Shown: positions 46,120-56,096 of the stretch, in pieces
Position numbering within the stretch: the first letter of the stretch is position 1
Layout: each line of letters begins with the position of its first letter
Position numbers and translations under genes: made by a program
Notes under the pieces: model-generated
Told to the model about the DNA's origin: nothing
Databases searched by the model: none
Seen by the model: only the letters and a program-made list of their open reading frames with translations
NCBI RefSeq assembly: GCF_947172395.1
Contig: NC_069091.1
Coordinates: 4,650,001 to 4,714,000, forward strand
Length of the DNA: 64,000 nt
Reading direction: 5' to 3'
DNA from: Bicyclus anynana
Taxonomy: Eukaryota > Arthropoda > Insecta > Lepidoptera > Nymphalidae

Positions 46120-46620
46120 TTTAGCCGACTACAAGAAGGGTTATGTTTTTCGCGCGTATCTTGTATGTATGTATGTAATATTCTTTATTACCTCATATCT
46201 TCCAAACCACTGAACGGATTTACGCAATTAGGATATCGTTAGATTTGTCTTAATAACCCAAGTGTTCTTAGATAGGTGAAACTAAAAAAAAAATTACAAG
46301 ACGACTGTGAGACGTTATAGACTAGAGGTGAAAAAAAAATGTTTTTCTAATATTGCAATATGGGTATCAAATTCAAGAGCTTTTTGTGAGGATTCTAAAA
46401 TGGTATATCATGGCCATGTTTAAAAAAAACTACAATTAGAAAAACGTTATTTATTAGTTGTTTATACAAAATACGCGAGGCGGATGACTATAGGTGCGAG
46501 CAGGTTTGTGAAGTGAAGTTATAAAATAGACTAAATTAAATATATTGATTATAAAAATCGGCTAAGTGCGAGTCGGATTCGTCCACCGAGCGTTCCGTAG
46601 GTTTTTTTGAATATTTGCTT
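46120..46620 (+). repeat. Probable dispersed repeat
   Basis: AGCCGACTACAAGAAGGGTT, CCAAACCACTGAACGGATTT at the left and CGGCTAAGTGCGAGTCGG with GAGCGTTCCGTAGG at the right are phrases I recognise from lepidopteran dispersed repeats. There is only one copy in the window, so the call rests on memory. Confidence 0.4.
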
Positions 46621-46710
46621 AACCTCGGTTGGACGTATAAATTATCGTACTTTGTAATGAACGTAATAAATAAATCCGAAATTAACCATCTATCGTAACT
46701 AAAAAGTGTG

Positions 46711-46938
46711 AAATAAATTAATTAATTAAACAAATAAAAAAAACCCGACTGCATAAATAAAGTGTAAAAAAACTGAAAAGAAAAAAAAAGCTCAGTATAG
46801 AAGTGTAGAAAGCATTTAGAAAACAGTCGGGACCTACTAAATAATATAGAAGAAATCATTCTATCCAATATCTAAGTCGGGACCTTAGATATGCACTTTA
46901 TGCAGTCGGGTTTTTTTATTTGTTTAATTAATTTATTT
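46711..46938. mobile_element. TIR element with CCCGACTGCAT arms (about 228 bp)
   Basis: Left AATTAAACAAATAAAAAAAA followed by CCCGACTGCATAAATAAAG pairs with the right end (CTTTATGCAGTCGGG followed by TTTTTTTATTTGTTTAATT). The interior holds two CAGTCGGGACCT/AAGTCGGGACCT subrepeats. Nonautonomous. Confidence 0.72.
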
Positions 46939-47863
46939 TTTAATGTTTCCGAACAATAACTGCTTAAAAACATTAAACGCAACCTCATGCGCAAATGCAT
47001 AAAAAAATAAAAGACAAGTAACTAATAACTCATCATCATGAAAAGCACTTGACTATCCATAAAATAGTCACTAGCCACGGATCATCAAAACCGTTGCACG
47101 TGCTACAAATCGATGACTTTATTTATAGAGATGAATATTATAAAATGTGATCCGTTTATCAAAGGGACCGACAACGAGCGTGACGCGATATGTGGGCACA
47201 TCGCATTGTATACAAAATTACGGTTTATTCATGCCACGCTGATATGATACGCAATTCTCTATTATTTTCATCACAAAATGATCTCATTTAAACTTATTTT
47301 TGCCAATGATATTGTATAAAAGAGGAAGATTAAAATTTTTTTTTAAAATATCATCGAATTTGCTAGAAATTAGCGACGTTGTATAAATATTTATTTATCT
47401 TATTTTATTTTTCTTAATTTGGTTATTTAAGTATTTTACCTATTTTTGGTCAATTGCTTTGTTTTCCTTTTTCTTTTCTATTAAACTGTCCTTGTATTAG
47501 ATAAATATAACGTAAATAAACACAATATCAACCCAGAAATTTTTGATTTTTGACGTGGTTTACTTTAGTCACGCTTAAAATAGCACTTTTTCATATAGGT
47601 CGAAATGCAAAAACTGAATGCTGTTAGTAGTAAAAGAAAATTGACTATCATGAGAAGAAGAAATAACTGAACTACGGAACTTACCTAATGATTAGTGTCC
47701 AAAATATATGCAACAGGAGGTAATACTAAAAATAAATTATGATGCTACAAATTCTCATCGACTGAGATAAAGGTTTGGGTTCGAGCACCACGTACCTACG
47801 CCTACCAGTCTTTACGGGTTTTTCGAGAGGAATGAAAATGTTATTTTAATTTTGAAAATACAT

Positions 47864-47907
47864 GGGAAATATTCCTTGTTTTTAGAGCAAAAAAAGGAAT
47901 ATTTCCC
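47864..47907. repeat. 14-bp hairpin at the end of a possible SINE
   Basis: GGGAAATATTCCTT (47864-47877) pairs with AAGGAATATTTCCC (47894-47907). The upstream 100 bp holds a B-box-like GGGTTCGAGCACC near 47776, suggesting a degraded tRNA-derived SINE. Confidence 0.55.
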
Positions 47908-48031
47908 GTTTAATTATCTTTTGGGAAAAAAGTGTATCAACTTTTGGGCAATAAGGTAACCTAACCTAACCTTTATTTTAAGTTGAGATCCTTAAATTTA
48001 CAATTCTGGGACTAAAACAAATTGCTATGAA

Positions 48032-48475
48032 CTAGCGGATGCCCGCGAATTCGTCTGCTCTTAGAATTCTTTACCCCAGCCCTTACAGTAGTTTGCTGTA
48101 AAAAGAGAGTAACTTCTTCCGTTTTCCCAACATTTCCTTTCACTGCTCTGCTCCTATAGATCGTAGCGTGATAAAAAGTATACCTAGGGGTGATTAGTGA
48201 TATTGATGCCAAAATTGCAATCAGTAAAATTTTTGTCTGTCTGTCTATATGTTCGTTATAGAAACAAAAACTACTCGACTGATTTTAACGAAACTTGGTA
48301 CAATTATTATTCATACTCCTGGGCAGGTTATAGTGTACTTTTCATCACGCCCGATCAATAGGAGCAGAGCAGAGAAAGGAAATGTTGGAAAATTGGGAGA
48401 AGTTACTCCATTTTTACAGCGATACTGTAAGGGCTGGATTAAAGAGGTCTAAGGGCGGTCGCGGGCGTCCGCTAG
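48032..48475. mobile_element. Third Helitron-like family, inverted pair
   Basis: The left part (48032-48187, minus) starts CTAGCGGATGCCCGCGAATT and carries CCAGCCCTTACAGTAG and CTGCTCTGCTCCTATAGAT. The right part (48188-48475, plus) carries ATTGATGCCAAAATTGC, AACGAAACTTGGTACAATTA and GGGCTGGATTAAAGAGGTCT, ending CGTCCGCTAG. The two share the hairpin-bearing 3' half and point outward. Confidence 0.7.
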
Positions 48476-48552
48476 TTTTGGAAATATATTTCAAGTACAG
48501 AATTGACCTCTCTACAGATTTATTATAAGTACAGATAGATATTCATTTGTTT

Positions 48553-48840
48553 TTAATGCGTCATCATTATCAGCCGATGGACGTCCACTGCTGGACATAG
48601 GCCTCTTGCATGGACTTCCAAACGAAACGGTCTCGAGCCGCCAGAAACCCAACCAACCAACCCGCTGAATGTCCTCGGTCCACCTAGTGGGAGGTCGACC
48701 AACGCAAGCTTTCCGGTGCGGGGTCGCCATTCCAGCATCTTGGGACCCCAACGGTCATCGGCTCTTCGAACTACGTGCCCTGCCCATTGCCACTTCAACT
48801 TCGCGGCTCGCTGAGCTATGTCGGTTACTTTGGTTCTTCT
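48553..48840 (-). mobile_element. RTE-type LINE 3' end, longest remnant
   Basis: The minus strand encodes, across two frames, MKWQWAGHVVRRADDRWGPK, then MLEWRPRTGK and VGRPPTRWTEDIQRV, the usual C-terminal motif series of lepidopteran RTE reverse transcriptases. A frameshift near 48690 splits it. The left end holds CCGATGGACGTCCACTGCTG. No catalytic RT motifs remain. Confidence 0.83.
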
Positions 48841-49302
48841 GCGGATATCCTTTTGATGTGTACCTGCCTACTCTACCTATTCAAAATATCACCTGAATCA
48901 CAGTTACTATTTACTTTATATATGTGTAGCTTTCACTATCTTCATTTGTATACGTCATTAGATTTAATACAATTTGAATAAGTCTTATTACATCTAAACA
49001 AATAAATCTGTTTGTTATATTTTGTGACGTTTCATCACAATTCACGCATCATGAATGATAAGGTCCAAAGTTCATTATCACACTTTGGACTATTTTAAAT
49101 GATATTATATTTGTATCTTTAAAATTGAATGTTTTTCTATTCAATTTTTAATAACAAGTATCCTATGACTTTCTACGTAATATGAAGTTATGAACTCAAA
49201 TCATGCCAAGTTTCTTTTGAATTCATTCCATAGTTTCGAAGTGACGTAGGTACATTTTACAGAATTCTTGTTATTCTCATTTTAGTATCTTTTTAATTTA
49301 GA

Positions 49303-49475
49303 GCCTCAATAGCTCAACGGTAAGAGCTGTCAGACTCATCACCGAGGGGTGGTGGTTCGATCCCCGCCCCGTTGGTCAGTTGTCGTACCCACTCCTAATA
49401 CAGTCTTTCCCGACTAGTTGGAGGGGAATGGGAAGTCATATTTAAAAAAGATATGGCAAATATTCTTAAAAAAAA
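49303..49475 (+). mobile_element. SINE family C, second copy
   Basis: Same order as the 18677 copy: GCCTCAATAGCTCAACGGTA, GGTGGTTCGATCCCC (a better B box), GTCGTACCCACTCCTA, CCGACTAGTTGGAGGGGAAT and a terminal ATGGCAAATATTC with an A-run. This copy has fewer B-box changes and looks younger. Confidence 0.85.
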
Positions 49476-49669
49476 TTACAATAATTAGCTAAAACTGGCC
49501 TTAATTATAAGAAACAATTGGATATTTTTAATAAAACAAGGTATTAAAGGGTCCGTCCTGGCAACATCCAGAATCATAATCTGCATGCTGAGTTCAAAAC
49601 TGTGAAGAGAATATTCTCGGTTCTCGCACACTCAACTCCTCAAAGCGCCTGGTTTAAATTAACCTTATT

Positions 49670-49930
49670 TCAATGTTAGTAATAGTTTTCAGCAATGCGC
49701 GTTGCCGTCTTTGGATATGATCCGGTAAACGAACAATATGCTTGGAAAGAAGCAGGCGTTACTTTGCGGAAGTTCATCATGACTAGGTATATATTGCTAT
49801 CATCCGCGAAAAGTCGACGAACCCAAGCGACAACGTCACCCAGGTCCGACAAAATACTCTCCACGTACGTATCACCCCGAAACCGGAGCATCTTCAGGAG
49901 ATGTTGACTCTACAACGAGTACGTACAATT
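49670..49930 (-). repeat. Possible retroelement-derived segment downstream of the Pitx exon
   Basis: The minus strand reads CAACATCTCCTGAAGATGCT, GTTTCGGGGTGATACGTACG and GGACCTGGGTGACGTTGC, phrases resembling a moderately repeated lepidopteran sequence. A 71-codon frame crosses it but matches nothing I know. It lies within 310 bp of the exon donor. Confidence 0.35.
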
Positions 49931-49977
49931 GCAAGTATAATCGTGAGAAATATGCTATAATATATCTACGTACTTAC

Positions 49978-50296
49978 ATTTCAACTTCTCAAGCGGTTCG
50001 TGATGCAACGGCGGCGCGTGGTGCAGCGGCGTATGCTGTGGTTCATGGTGCAATGGTGCCATCAGGCTCGATATGGCTGAACCAACCGACGCCGCCACAG
50101 ACTCATGGAGATGCCCGCCCCCATGGAGCTCCAGCTCGCTCAGACACAAGCCGTTCTCGCTTAGCGGCTCCATGCCAGCCGCCAGCGCCTCCTTGTACAC
50201 GCGGAGATGAATGGTGAAGCCTTTTGGTCGCGTTTGGATGAATGAGTCGCCGATGCGACTGCCGTTTTGTTGTTAGGCCTCTCGCATTTGGTGTAC
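49978..50296 (-). CDS. Pitx: Pitx first coding exon (5'UTR plus 65 codons)
   Basis: Acceptor AG at 50298-50297 follows a strong pyrimidine tract (CTCCTTCTTTCAAG), and donor GTAAGT starts at 49977. Bases 50296-50174 would be 5'UTR with an in-frame TAA upstream. The first in-frame ATG is 50173-50171, with G at -3 and +4, so I start there and not at the upstream GTG. Coding is 65 codons plus one base (phase 1), matching the downstream exons. The peptide begins MEPLSENGLCLSELELHGGG, then an Ala/Ser stretch, then three PLHH(E/A)P repeats at residues 40-45, 49-54 and 55-60, ending EKLK. No domain is recognised; N-termini of Pitx proteins are variable. The assignment to Pitx rests on strand, phase compatibility and composition rather than on homology I can demonstrate. 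A repeat-derived LINE fragment lies just upstream (50325-50430). Confidence 0.78.
50273..50287 (-). other. Short upstream ORF in the Pitx leader
   Basis: If the acceptor at 50297 is used, the first ATG of this exon (50287) opens a four-codon frame (Met-Arg-Glu-Ala) ending TAA at 50273, about 100 nt before the main ATG at 50173. No other ATG lies between them. Such a uORF could reduce translation of the main frame; that effect is inference. Confidence 0.45.
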
Positions 50297-50324
50297 CTTG
50301 AAAGAAGGAGACAGTTTTTAATAA

Positions 50325-50430
50325 TATGGCGGTATAGACAACCCTGTCCTTTTGTGGGGTCCCATGGTGTTGAAATGGCGTCCCAAAACTAGAAAGTACA
50401 ATGTTGGTCGACCCCCTCCGAATGATGATG
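50325..50430 (+). mobile_element. RTE-type LINE fragment beside the Pitx exon
   Basis: CTTTTGTGGGGTCCCATGGT, TTGAAATGGCGTCCC and AGTACAATGTTGGTCGACCC resemble the WGPKVLEWRPR / RVGRP coding end of the RTE family. It lies about 30 bp from the acceptor of exon 49978-50296. Confidence 0.55.
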
Positions 50431-50452
50431 CAGCTTTCATAAACTAGCAACC

Positions 50453-50781
50453 TTTTTTTTATTCTTTGCAAGTTAGCCCTTGACCACAATCTCACCTGAT
50501 GGTAGGTGATGATGCAATCTAAGATGAAAGCGGGCTAATAACTTGTTAGGACGAAGATCGAAATTCACACTCCTTTCGGTTTCTACACGGCATCGTACCG
50601 GAACGCTAAATCGCTCTGCGGTACGTCTCAGCCGGTAGGGTGGTAACTAGCCACGTCCGAAGCCTCCCACCAGCCAGACCTGGACAAATTAAGTAAATCT
50701 CAATCTGCCCAGCCGGGGATCGAACCCATGACCTCCGTCTTGTATATCCACCGCGCATACAACTGCGCCACGGAGGCCGTC
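50453..50781 (-). mobile_element. SINE family B copy near the Pitx coding exon
   Basis: Full-length reverse copy, with the head at the right (CCACGGAGGCCGTC on the plus strand). It lies about 155 bp upstream of the coding exon acceptor and separates two RTE LINE 3' fragments (50325-50430 and 50795-50995). Confidence 0.87.
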
Positions 50782-50794
50782 ATAACCTTGTCCC

Positions 50795-50995
50795 ATTATG
50801 GGGTCTCAAGGTGCTGGAATGGCTACCACGCATTAGAAAGCGCAAAGGTCGATCCCCACCAGGAAGACTGACTACATCAAGTGAGTCGCAGGGATACTCT
50901 GGTCGCTGGCTCACTATCATGATGTTTGGAAGTCCCTACAAAAGGCCTATGTCCTGCAATGGACGTCCATCGGCTGATATGATGATGATGACAAA
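50795..50995 (+). mobile_element. RTE-type LINE 3' end with (GAT)n tail
   Basis: ATTATGGGGTCTCAAGGTGC, TGGAATGGCTACCACGCATT, GTTTGGAAGTCCCTACAAAA and GGCCTATGTCCTGCAATGGA precede CGTCCATCGGCTGATATGAT and a GATGATG tail. Same family as 23862-24066. Confidence 0.82.
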
Positions 50996-52623
50996 CTGAC
51001 TGTATGATGCAGCGAAGGGTTTACTTATAGGTTTTAATCTATGCTCTAATAAGCAAGCAACCTACTAAGATAAATAGGTTGTTTGCTTGATTAAATAAGG
51101 TAACTAAATCCTCGTTCAAACCCAACCAACCTCTGGTCTGTACCGACTCTTATGACTGAATTGATAGATGGCATTTTCAGTCACTTTTCAGAACGATAGA
51201 CATGCAAACACAAACCGAAGAACCACAAGCTAAACATTGTTTATAAACACATAATTTCGGTGAACCTCAAAAATAAAACACCCATCATGCCCGCGAATTT
51301 TCGGGAAAAGAATGAATTGATTTCTTCCATTCATAACACAGACGCTAAAAAGAACTCGTATTAGAGGTAAATTTCCAAAAGAAGAGTTTTCTACAAAATT
51401 CTAAGTCCAAATACAGTAGATATGGGTACTTAATTATCGTTATTTTTGAGTAAACGAAATCCAAAAAAAGTTCCAACTGTACCAAAATATCTGTACTATA
51501 TAACAAGTATTATCAGCATGATTTAGTGTGCTCACACGGCGCTGTAAAAACAAACACTGAACCTAAATAGCATCGTGATGGAGATATACGAGTACAGCCT
51601 AACAACTTTCATATTTCAAATGCGCTGTCAGTAGATGGCATCGCTTTTTGGGATCATAAAAGGTGGAATAATAGGTGGGAAAATGCTCGCACATAGTGAT
51701 TTATGGGTTTAATTGCCCTTTTTGCATATGGCCGCCGTCGGGAATTCAATGTTCGACAAAAGAACAAAGGTGCTATGATATCGAAGCGCTAACGTTTCGC
51801 CCGACGGCGCGGTAAAGTTATACTGTATGTTTTATTTTTTAACTGTTATGATGTGCATATGTTTAAATTTAAAGGTCACACCCAGTACGCTACAGAAATA
51901 TAGTTAGTTAATTGACGAAAAATACTGTATTTCATAATAAGTCAAATCAATAAAAAATAATTCTAAAGTGCACAGTTGTTATTTTTTATTTGTTGAAATA
52001 TTGCATTTTAGTATTTAGGTACTCTGTCAATCAAACTGATATCAAACTAGTTTTAAACTAATATTACCTAGTTTTTATTTTATAATTTATTATTAAATTA
52101 CACTTATGTACCTATTTTGACATTGTAACTATCCATTCCTCAAATCTGTATATATTACGTTTATCTGTTTAGCTGGTAATACAAAATTCTATTCTCAGAC
52201 CAATTACCTTATATACGAACTAACCTACTAACCTAACACTGTCAAAAATATACTGCATATATAGAATCGATGTTTCATTGTGTTAAAATTACACGTGTGT
52301 GTATTACAATTTAAAATGTATAATGGGTGTATAATTATATTTATTGGTGTTAAATATTTTCGATGTGTGAGTTTACCTCGTTCCCTTCAAAAAACGACAA
52401 ACAATTTTATAGGTGAATTTAAGTGCGATGCAAGTCCAATATTAGGTAATAATTGGCCTGAGATTCTAATATATTCAAGAAGACTGTCCCCAAAAATTTA
52501 TCAAACTTATTCACTGAAGCATAGATGAAGAAATACACGATAATAAATATATAACATGAATGAATCTCAATATGTCTATGACAGAAAGGCGTGACGTTAC
52601 ATCGAAAATGATATCTGTAGGCC
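50996..52623. other. First Pitx intron, unassigned
   Basis: A unique GC patch near 51732-51825 holds an inverted pair GCCGCCGTCGGG/CCCGACGGCGC. Otherwise AT-rich with no gene. Confidence 0.35.
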
Positions 52624-52768
52624 CAACATGCGACCAAACGACGTATCTCCTGAATATAAATAGGCAACCGCAAATGTCAACCAATAGTAGCGCACACGGA
52701 AATATCCGCCGCATTATGTTGACATTTTGTCTATTTATCCTCACGAAATATGTCGTTGGTCGCATGTT
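52624..52768. mobile_element. TIR element (about 145 bp)
   Basis: Left AACATGCGACCAAACGACGT continues to TATAAATAG and AAATGTCAAC. The right end in reverse reads AACATGCGACCAACGACATA with GATAAATAG and AATGTCAAC. Arms of about 57 bp carry several indels, so it is an older copy. The two overlapping reading frames here are artefacts of symmetry. Confidence 0.68.
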
Positions 52769-53034
52769 TGACATACTGGTTCATTCATAGAGAACACTTA
52801 ATCACAATTTGTAAAATGAGTGAGTTAGGTACTAAAAAAATTAAGCTGTTGATAATGAACTAAGAGCCTATAATAGCCAGACCTACCTCATTTTACAATA
52901 GCTGAAACTTTGTGAGGTCATTCTACCATAAGTACAGTAGACTCCTACAGATACTACTAGAGATTGAATCATAGTGGGTTTAGGGATTACCTCCTAAAGC
53001 CACTATGGTTTAATGGCTAGTATAAAGTGTCTAG

Positions 53035-53240
53035 CAGGCAAATTCACTATCTTTGAAGTATGCTAGTTGATATATTGAATAGGAATTAAGATTTTATGTA
53101 ACAAATGTCATCCCGTGCTTACTGGTGGATATTAAACAGTAGGTAAATGGCATTTTGTCAATTTATTTAATGTACATTTTAATAGGTTGCTAATAATAGG
53201 ACCAAAATAGTGAATCGGCCAACTGTCCTCATTGTCAAAG
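53035..53240 (+). repeat. Unnamed dispersed repeat (GTGCTTACTGG family), copy 2
   Basis: GTATGCTAGTTGATATATTG, AATGTCATCCCGTGCTTACT, CAGTAGGTAAATG, GTCAATTTATTTAATGTACA, TTTTAATAGGTTG and GTGAATCGGCCAACTGTCC match copy 1 block for block. Confidence 0.7.
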
Positions 53241-53699
53241 TATAGAAGATGATTTTTTGGATATTTTCTACGGGAAATCAAGATCTAAAAAATTTTCTCA
53301 AAAAGATGCCATAAAATTCAATTCCAATAATTTTTTGCCTGAATAAGGGTTTATACCTAAATGGCTGAAAACTAAATGACTAGCGATTGAGGGCATGATT
53401 TTATTTATTTGGTATATAAGAGAGGTAAATATAAAAAAAAAATGTGTTTTGGACGGTTGATAGTCCACCACGGCCTAAATTCTAGATTTTAGGCTTAAAT
53501 TAGCTATAGTAGGAGTATTGACTCCAACCTTACCACTTTGTTAATTGTATATTATGTACGTAGATATATCTTAGTATTTTGTACATATTTAACTATTTTC
53601 TTTCTTTTCTCATGAAATGCGTGGATTTTATTTTCTTTTCTCTAGTACCTACTACTGTACACCATAACCCTATTTATCTTTATAATTTTCATTATTAGT

Positions 53700-53815
53700 T
53701 TCTTCATTAGGTAGCCTGGAAGAGATCGCTTGTTAGCGATAACATCGTTAATTGTGCATTTTGTAAATTTATTTAATTTATAATAAAATGTATTTTCTTT
53801 CTTTCTTGTATAAAA
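53700..53815 (+). mobile_element. LINE 3'UTR end with AATAAA and CTTTC tail
   Basis: GGTAGCCTGGAAGAGATCGC, TTGTTAGCGATAACATCG, then TTTATAATAAAATGTATTTT and CTTTCTTTCTTG. The self-complementary GATCGCTTGTTAGCGAT and the pyrimidine-rich tail are typical of this LINE 3' end. Similar tails lie at 12715-12745 and 16450-16490. Confidence 0.58.
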
Positions 53816-54329
53816 TTAGATAGGTCTAGCTATTACAGGCTCTCATAGGTACCTACTATTAGTGTTGACACACCCATTTACCTATAGGTATTATTTTCCT
53901 TTGTTTTATCATCTAAGGCTTAACACACACTGAAATTATTATATACTAAAATACTTTTTTTTTCAAGTACCTATAATATTTTATATGGATAATGATAATA
54001 ATTATATTTAAAACAGAGAGGTCTAGGTGAGCGCGCTTGCCAAGAAGATGTCTAACATCCACTCTCACTATATCCTTGAAGATGATTTACTCAAGATAAA
54101 GTTATCATAAATAAATATTGCAGTTACAACATTGCAACTAAACTGGCACCGAAAATACTAAATCAGTGCTGATTTTAGTTATTAAAAATCTAGGTAGGTA
54201 GATCTAACTGAAAAAGTATGATTAGAAAGATCTCCAAGTACCTAGTTATAGTCAAATTATGTTCTGAGAAGTTCGATTGGCTTGGGATGCTGTGATTCTA
54301 ACTGACCAAGCGCGTGTATGTGTATAAAA

Positions 54330-54459
54330 TGTTTTTCAGATAGCATGGGTACGGTGACACTTCGTTTCACTCTTGAAAGTTTGCCGCGATTCACGATAAT
54401 AGTACGTATTATGAACGTCATAAGGCAACTGTCACCGTACCCATGCTAACTGAAAAACA
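54330..54459. mobile_element. TIR element (130 bp)
   Basis: Left TGTTTTTCAGATAGCATGGG then TACGGTGACA; right in reverse TGTTTTTCAGTTAGCATGGG then TACGGTGACA. Thirty-base TIRs with one mismatch enclose about 70 bp of unrelated sequence. No TSD is obvious. Confidence 0.8.
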
Positions 54460-54999
54460 CTTTAGGTACATAAATGAACTTCAGGAGAACGTTTCTAATA
54501 TCTGTCAACTACCTATCTTGTCTTCAAATACTTATCTGTATGTACCTACACATTAAAACTACGTCCAATGTATCCAAATCTTACAACTTAACAGAAAAAG
54601 CAGCATCTTATCAAATTGGAAAATGTCTGTAGTTTGCTTAAACCCTAAATATATTTTAATGATACGGTAAATGAAGTAAAATTCCAAGCGGGATTATCAT
54701 TATGATTAATTACTATAAGATTATTATGAAAATGTCATTTTACCTCAACTCAATGTTACCAACCCATTCAGTTTTAAGAATTAAATACATTTTAAACAAG
54801 ACATGCCAGCGAAATTAATCAATTTGACGCTTTTTTCGTTTAATTCCAAACAATTGATCAAAATTGCATTTTTTTTGAATGATTATTATGTAAAGACAGA
54901 AAATATGTCATGATAATACCATTCTCACTAAGTAATTATGTAGATAGTTTCCTTAAGTGAAGAAATTTTAGCCAAGCTATTTATAACGAATATAGGTAC

Positions 55000-55063
55000 A
55001 AAATCATAAGATCTGATGTTCTATCAGATCTTATGATTTTGTTCTATCAGATCTTATGATTTT
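55000..55063. repeat. Hairpin plus direct repeat
   Basis: AAAATCATAAGATCTGAT (55000-55017) is complementary to 55023-55040, and the 23-bp unit GTTCT plus ATCAGATCTTATGATTTT (55018-55040) is repeated directly at 55041-55063. The sequence can form two alternative hairpins. Confidence 0.75.
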
Positions 55064-55915
55064 GCATTTCAAGAAATTTAGAAAAAGTAATCAATAAGGT
55101 AGGTACATAAAAAGTAGGTACATAATTTATACCATTGCATTAAGAATGACACAACAATATGAAAAACAAGTCATATCTATGGACCTATCTATATCAACTT
55201 AGAGGTTATGTTAGAGATCAGTAAACAAATAAACTTTACATACTTACCACCAATAGATTCCGGTTAAAAACACAGTCAATTTGTTCACCCAGGGTTTCTC
55301 TTATAAATAAGGATCCCATTTTATAAATAAAACAAAAACTTTCATTAATTGATTAAAGTTACCGACAACAAAATCATTTTTACTAAAAAAAAAACTACAC
55401 GGCAAAATGTAGAGATTTATAAATACAAACACTACACTAACAATACACGCAATTCTAACACAAATATCACAAAACAGAAAGGTATTCGTGTTTACCATAA
55501 ACAATACGGTTACACAATATTTTTTTTGTCACAAAACACAAGACAATCACAAAATCAGATGTCACATCGTCGTCGTCAATTGAAAATCAACACAACTTTG
55601 TACATCAAATACATCGTGTAAGTTGTAGAAGTGAATGAGAGTTGAATGTAAAACATGTGTTAAGCGACATGTAACACAAATATTTGAGTGTATCTATTTG
55701 TATCTCGAACACCTATCAGCTGATAACGTGACTTTGTGTATCGATATTGACACGGATCACACTCGTTCCGTGAGAAAGGTTGCCCTTTGTAAATCTGTTT
55801 TCGATAATGTTACAATTTTATTTCATCTAGGTAAATTCTTACTGCAGTTACATTTCGTTTGAGTAAAAGATTTCTCCAACAACAGAACGAGATTCTGCCA
55901 GATATAGATACATCC

Positions 55916-56096
55916 TGAAGCTGAAGAGTTTGTTTGTTTGATTGAACGCGCTAATCTCAGCAACTACTGGTCCGATTTGAAAAATTCCTCCAGTGTTAGA
56001 TAGCCTATTTATCGAGGAAGGCTAAAGGCTTTATATTTTCCCTGTATTTCTACGGAAACGAGAACTACGCGGGTGAAACCGCGCGACGTTTACTAC
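55916..56096 (+). mobile_element. Second Helitron-like family, copy 2
   Basis: Opposite orientation to the 7460 copy: GATTGAACGCGCTAATCTCA, TACTGGTCCGATTTGAAAAA, TAGATAGCCTATTTATCGAG, then ACGCGGGTGAAACCGCGCG. The CTAG terminus is mutated (TTTACTAC). Confidence 0.68.

Noticed and set aside
47955..47975. CCTAACCTAACC telomere-like units
   Set aside because: Only about three units in AT-rich intron; such short runs are common and do not indicate a telomere.
49676..49891. 71-codon minus-strand frame next to the Pitx exon
   Set aside because: No recognisable domain, and the underlying sequence looks like a dispersed repeat, so I kept it only as a possible repeat.
50103..50495. 130-codon minus-strand frame overlapping the Pitx exon
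   Set aside because: It is out of frame with the coding exon and its first half lies in a LINE fragment and intron.
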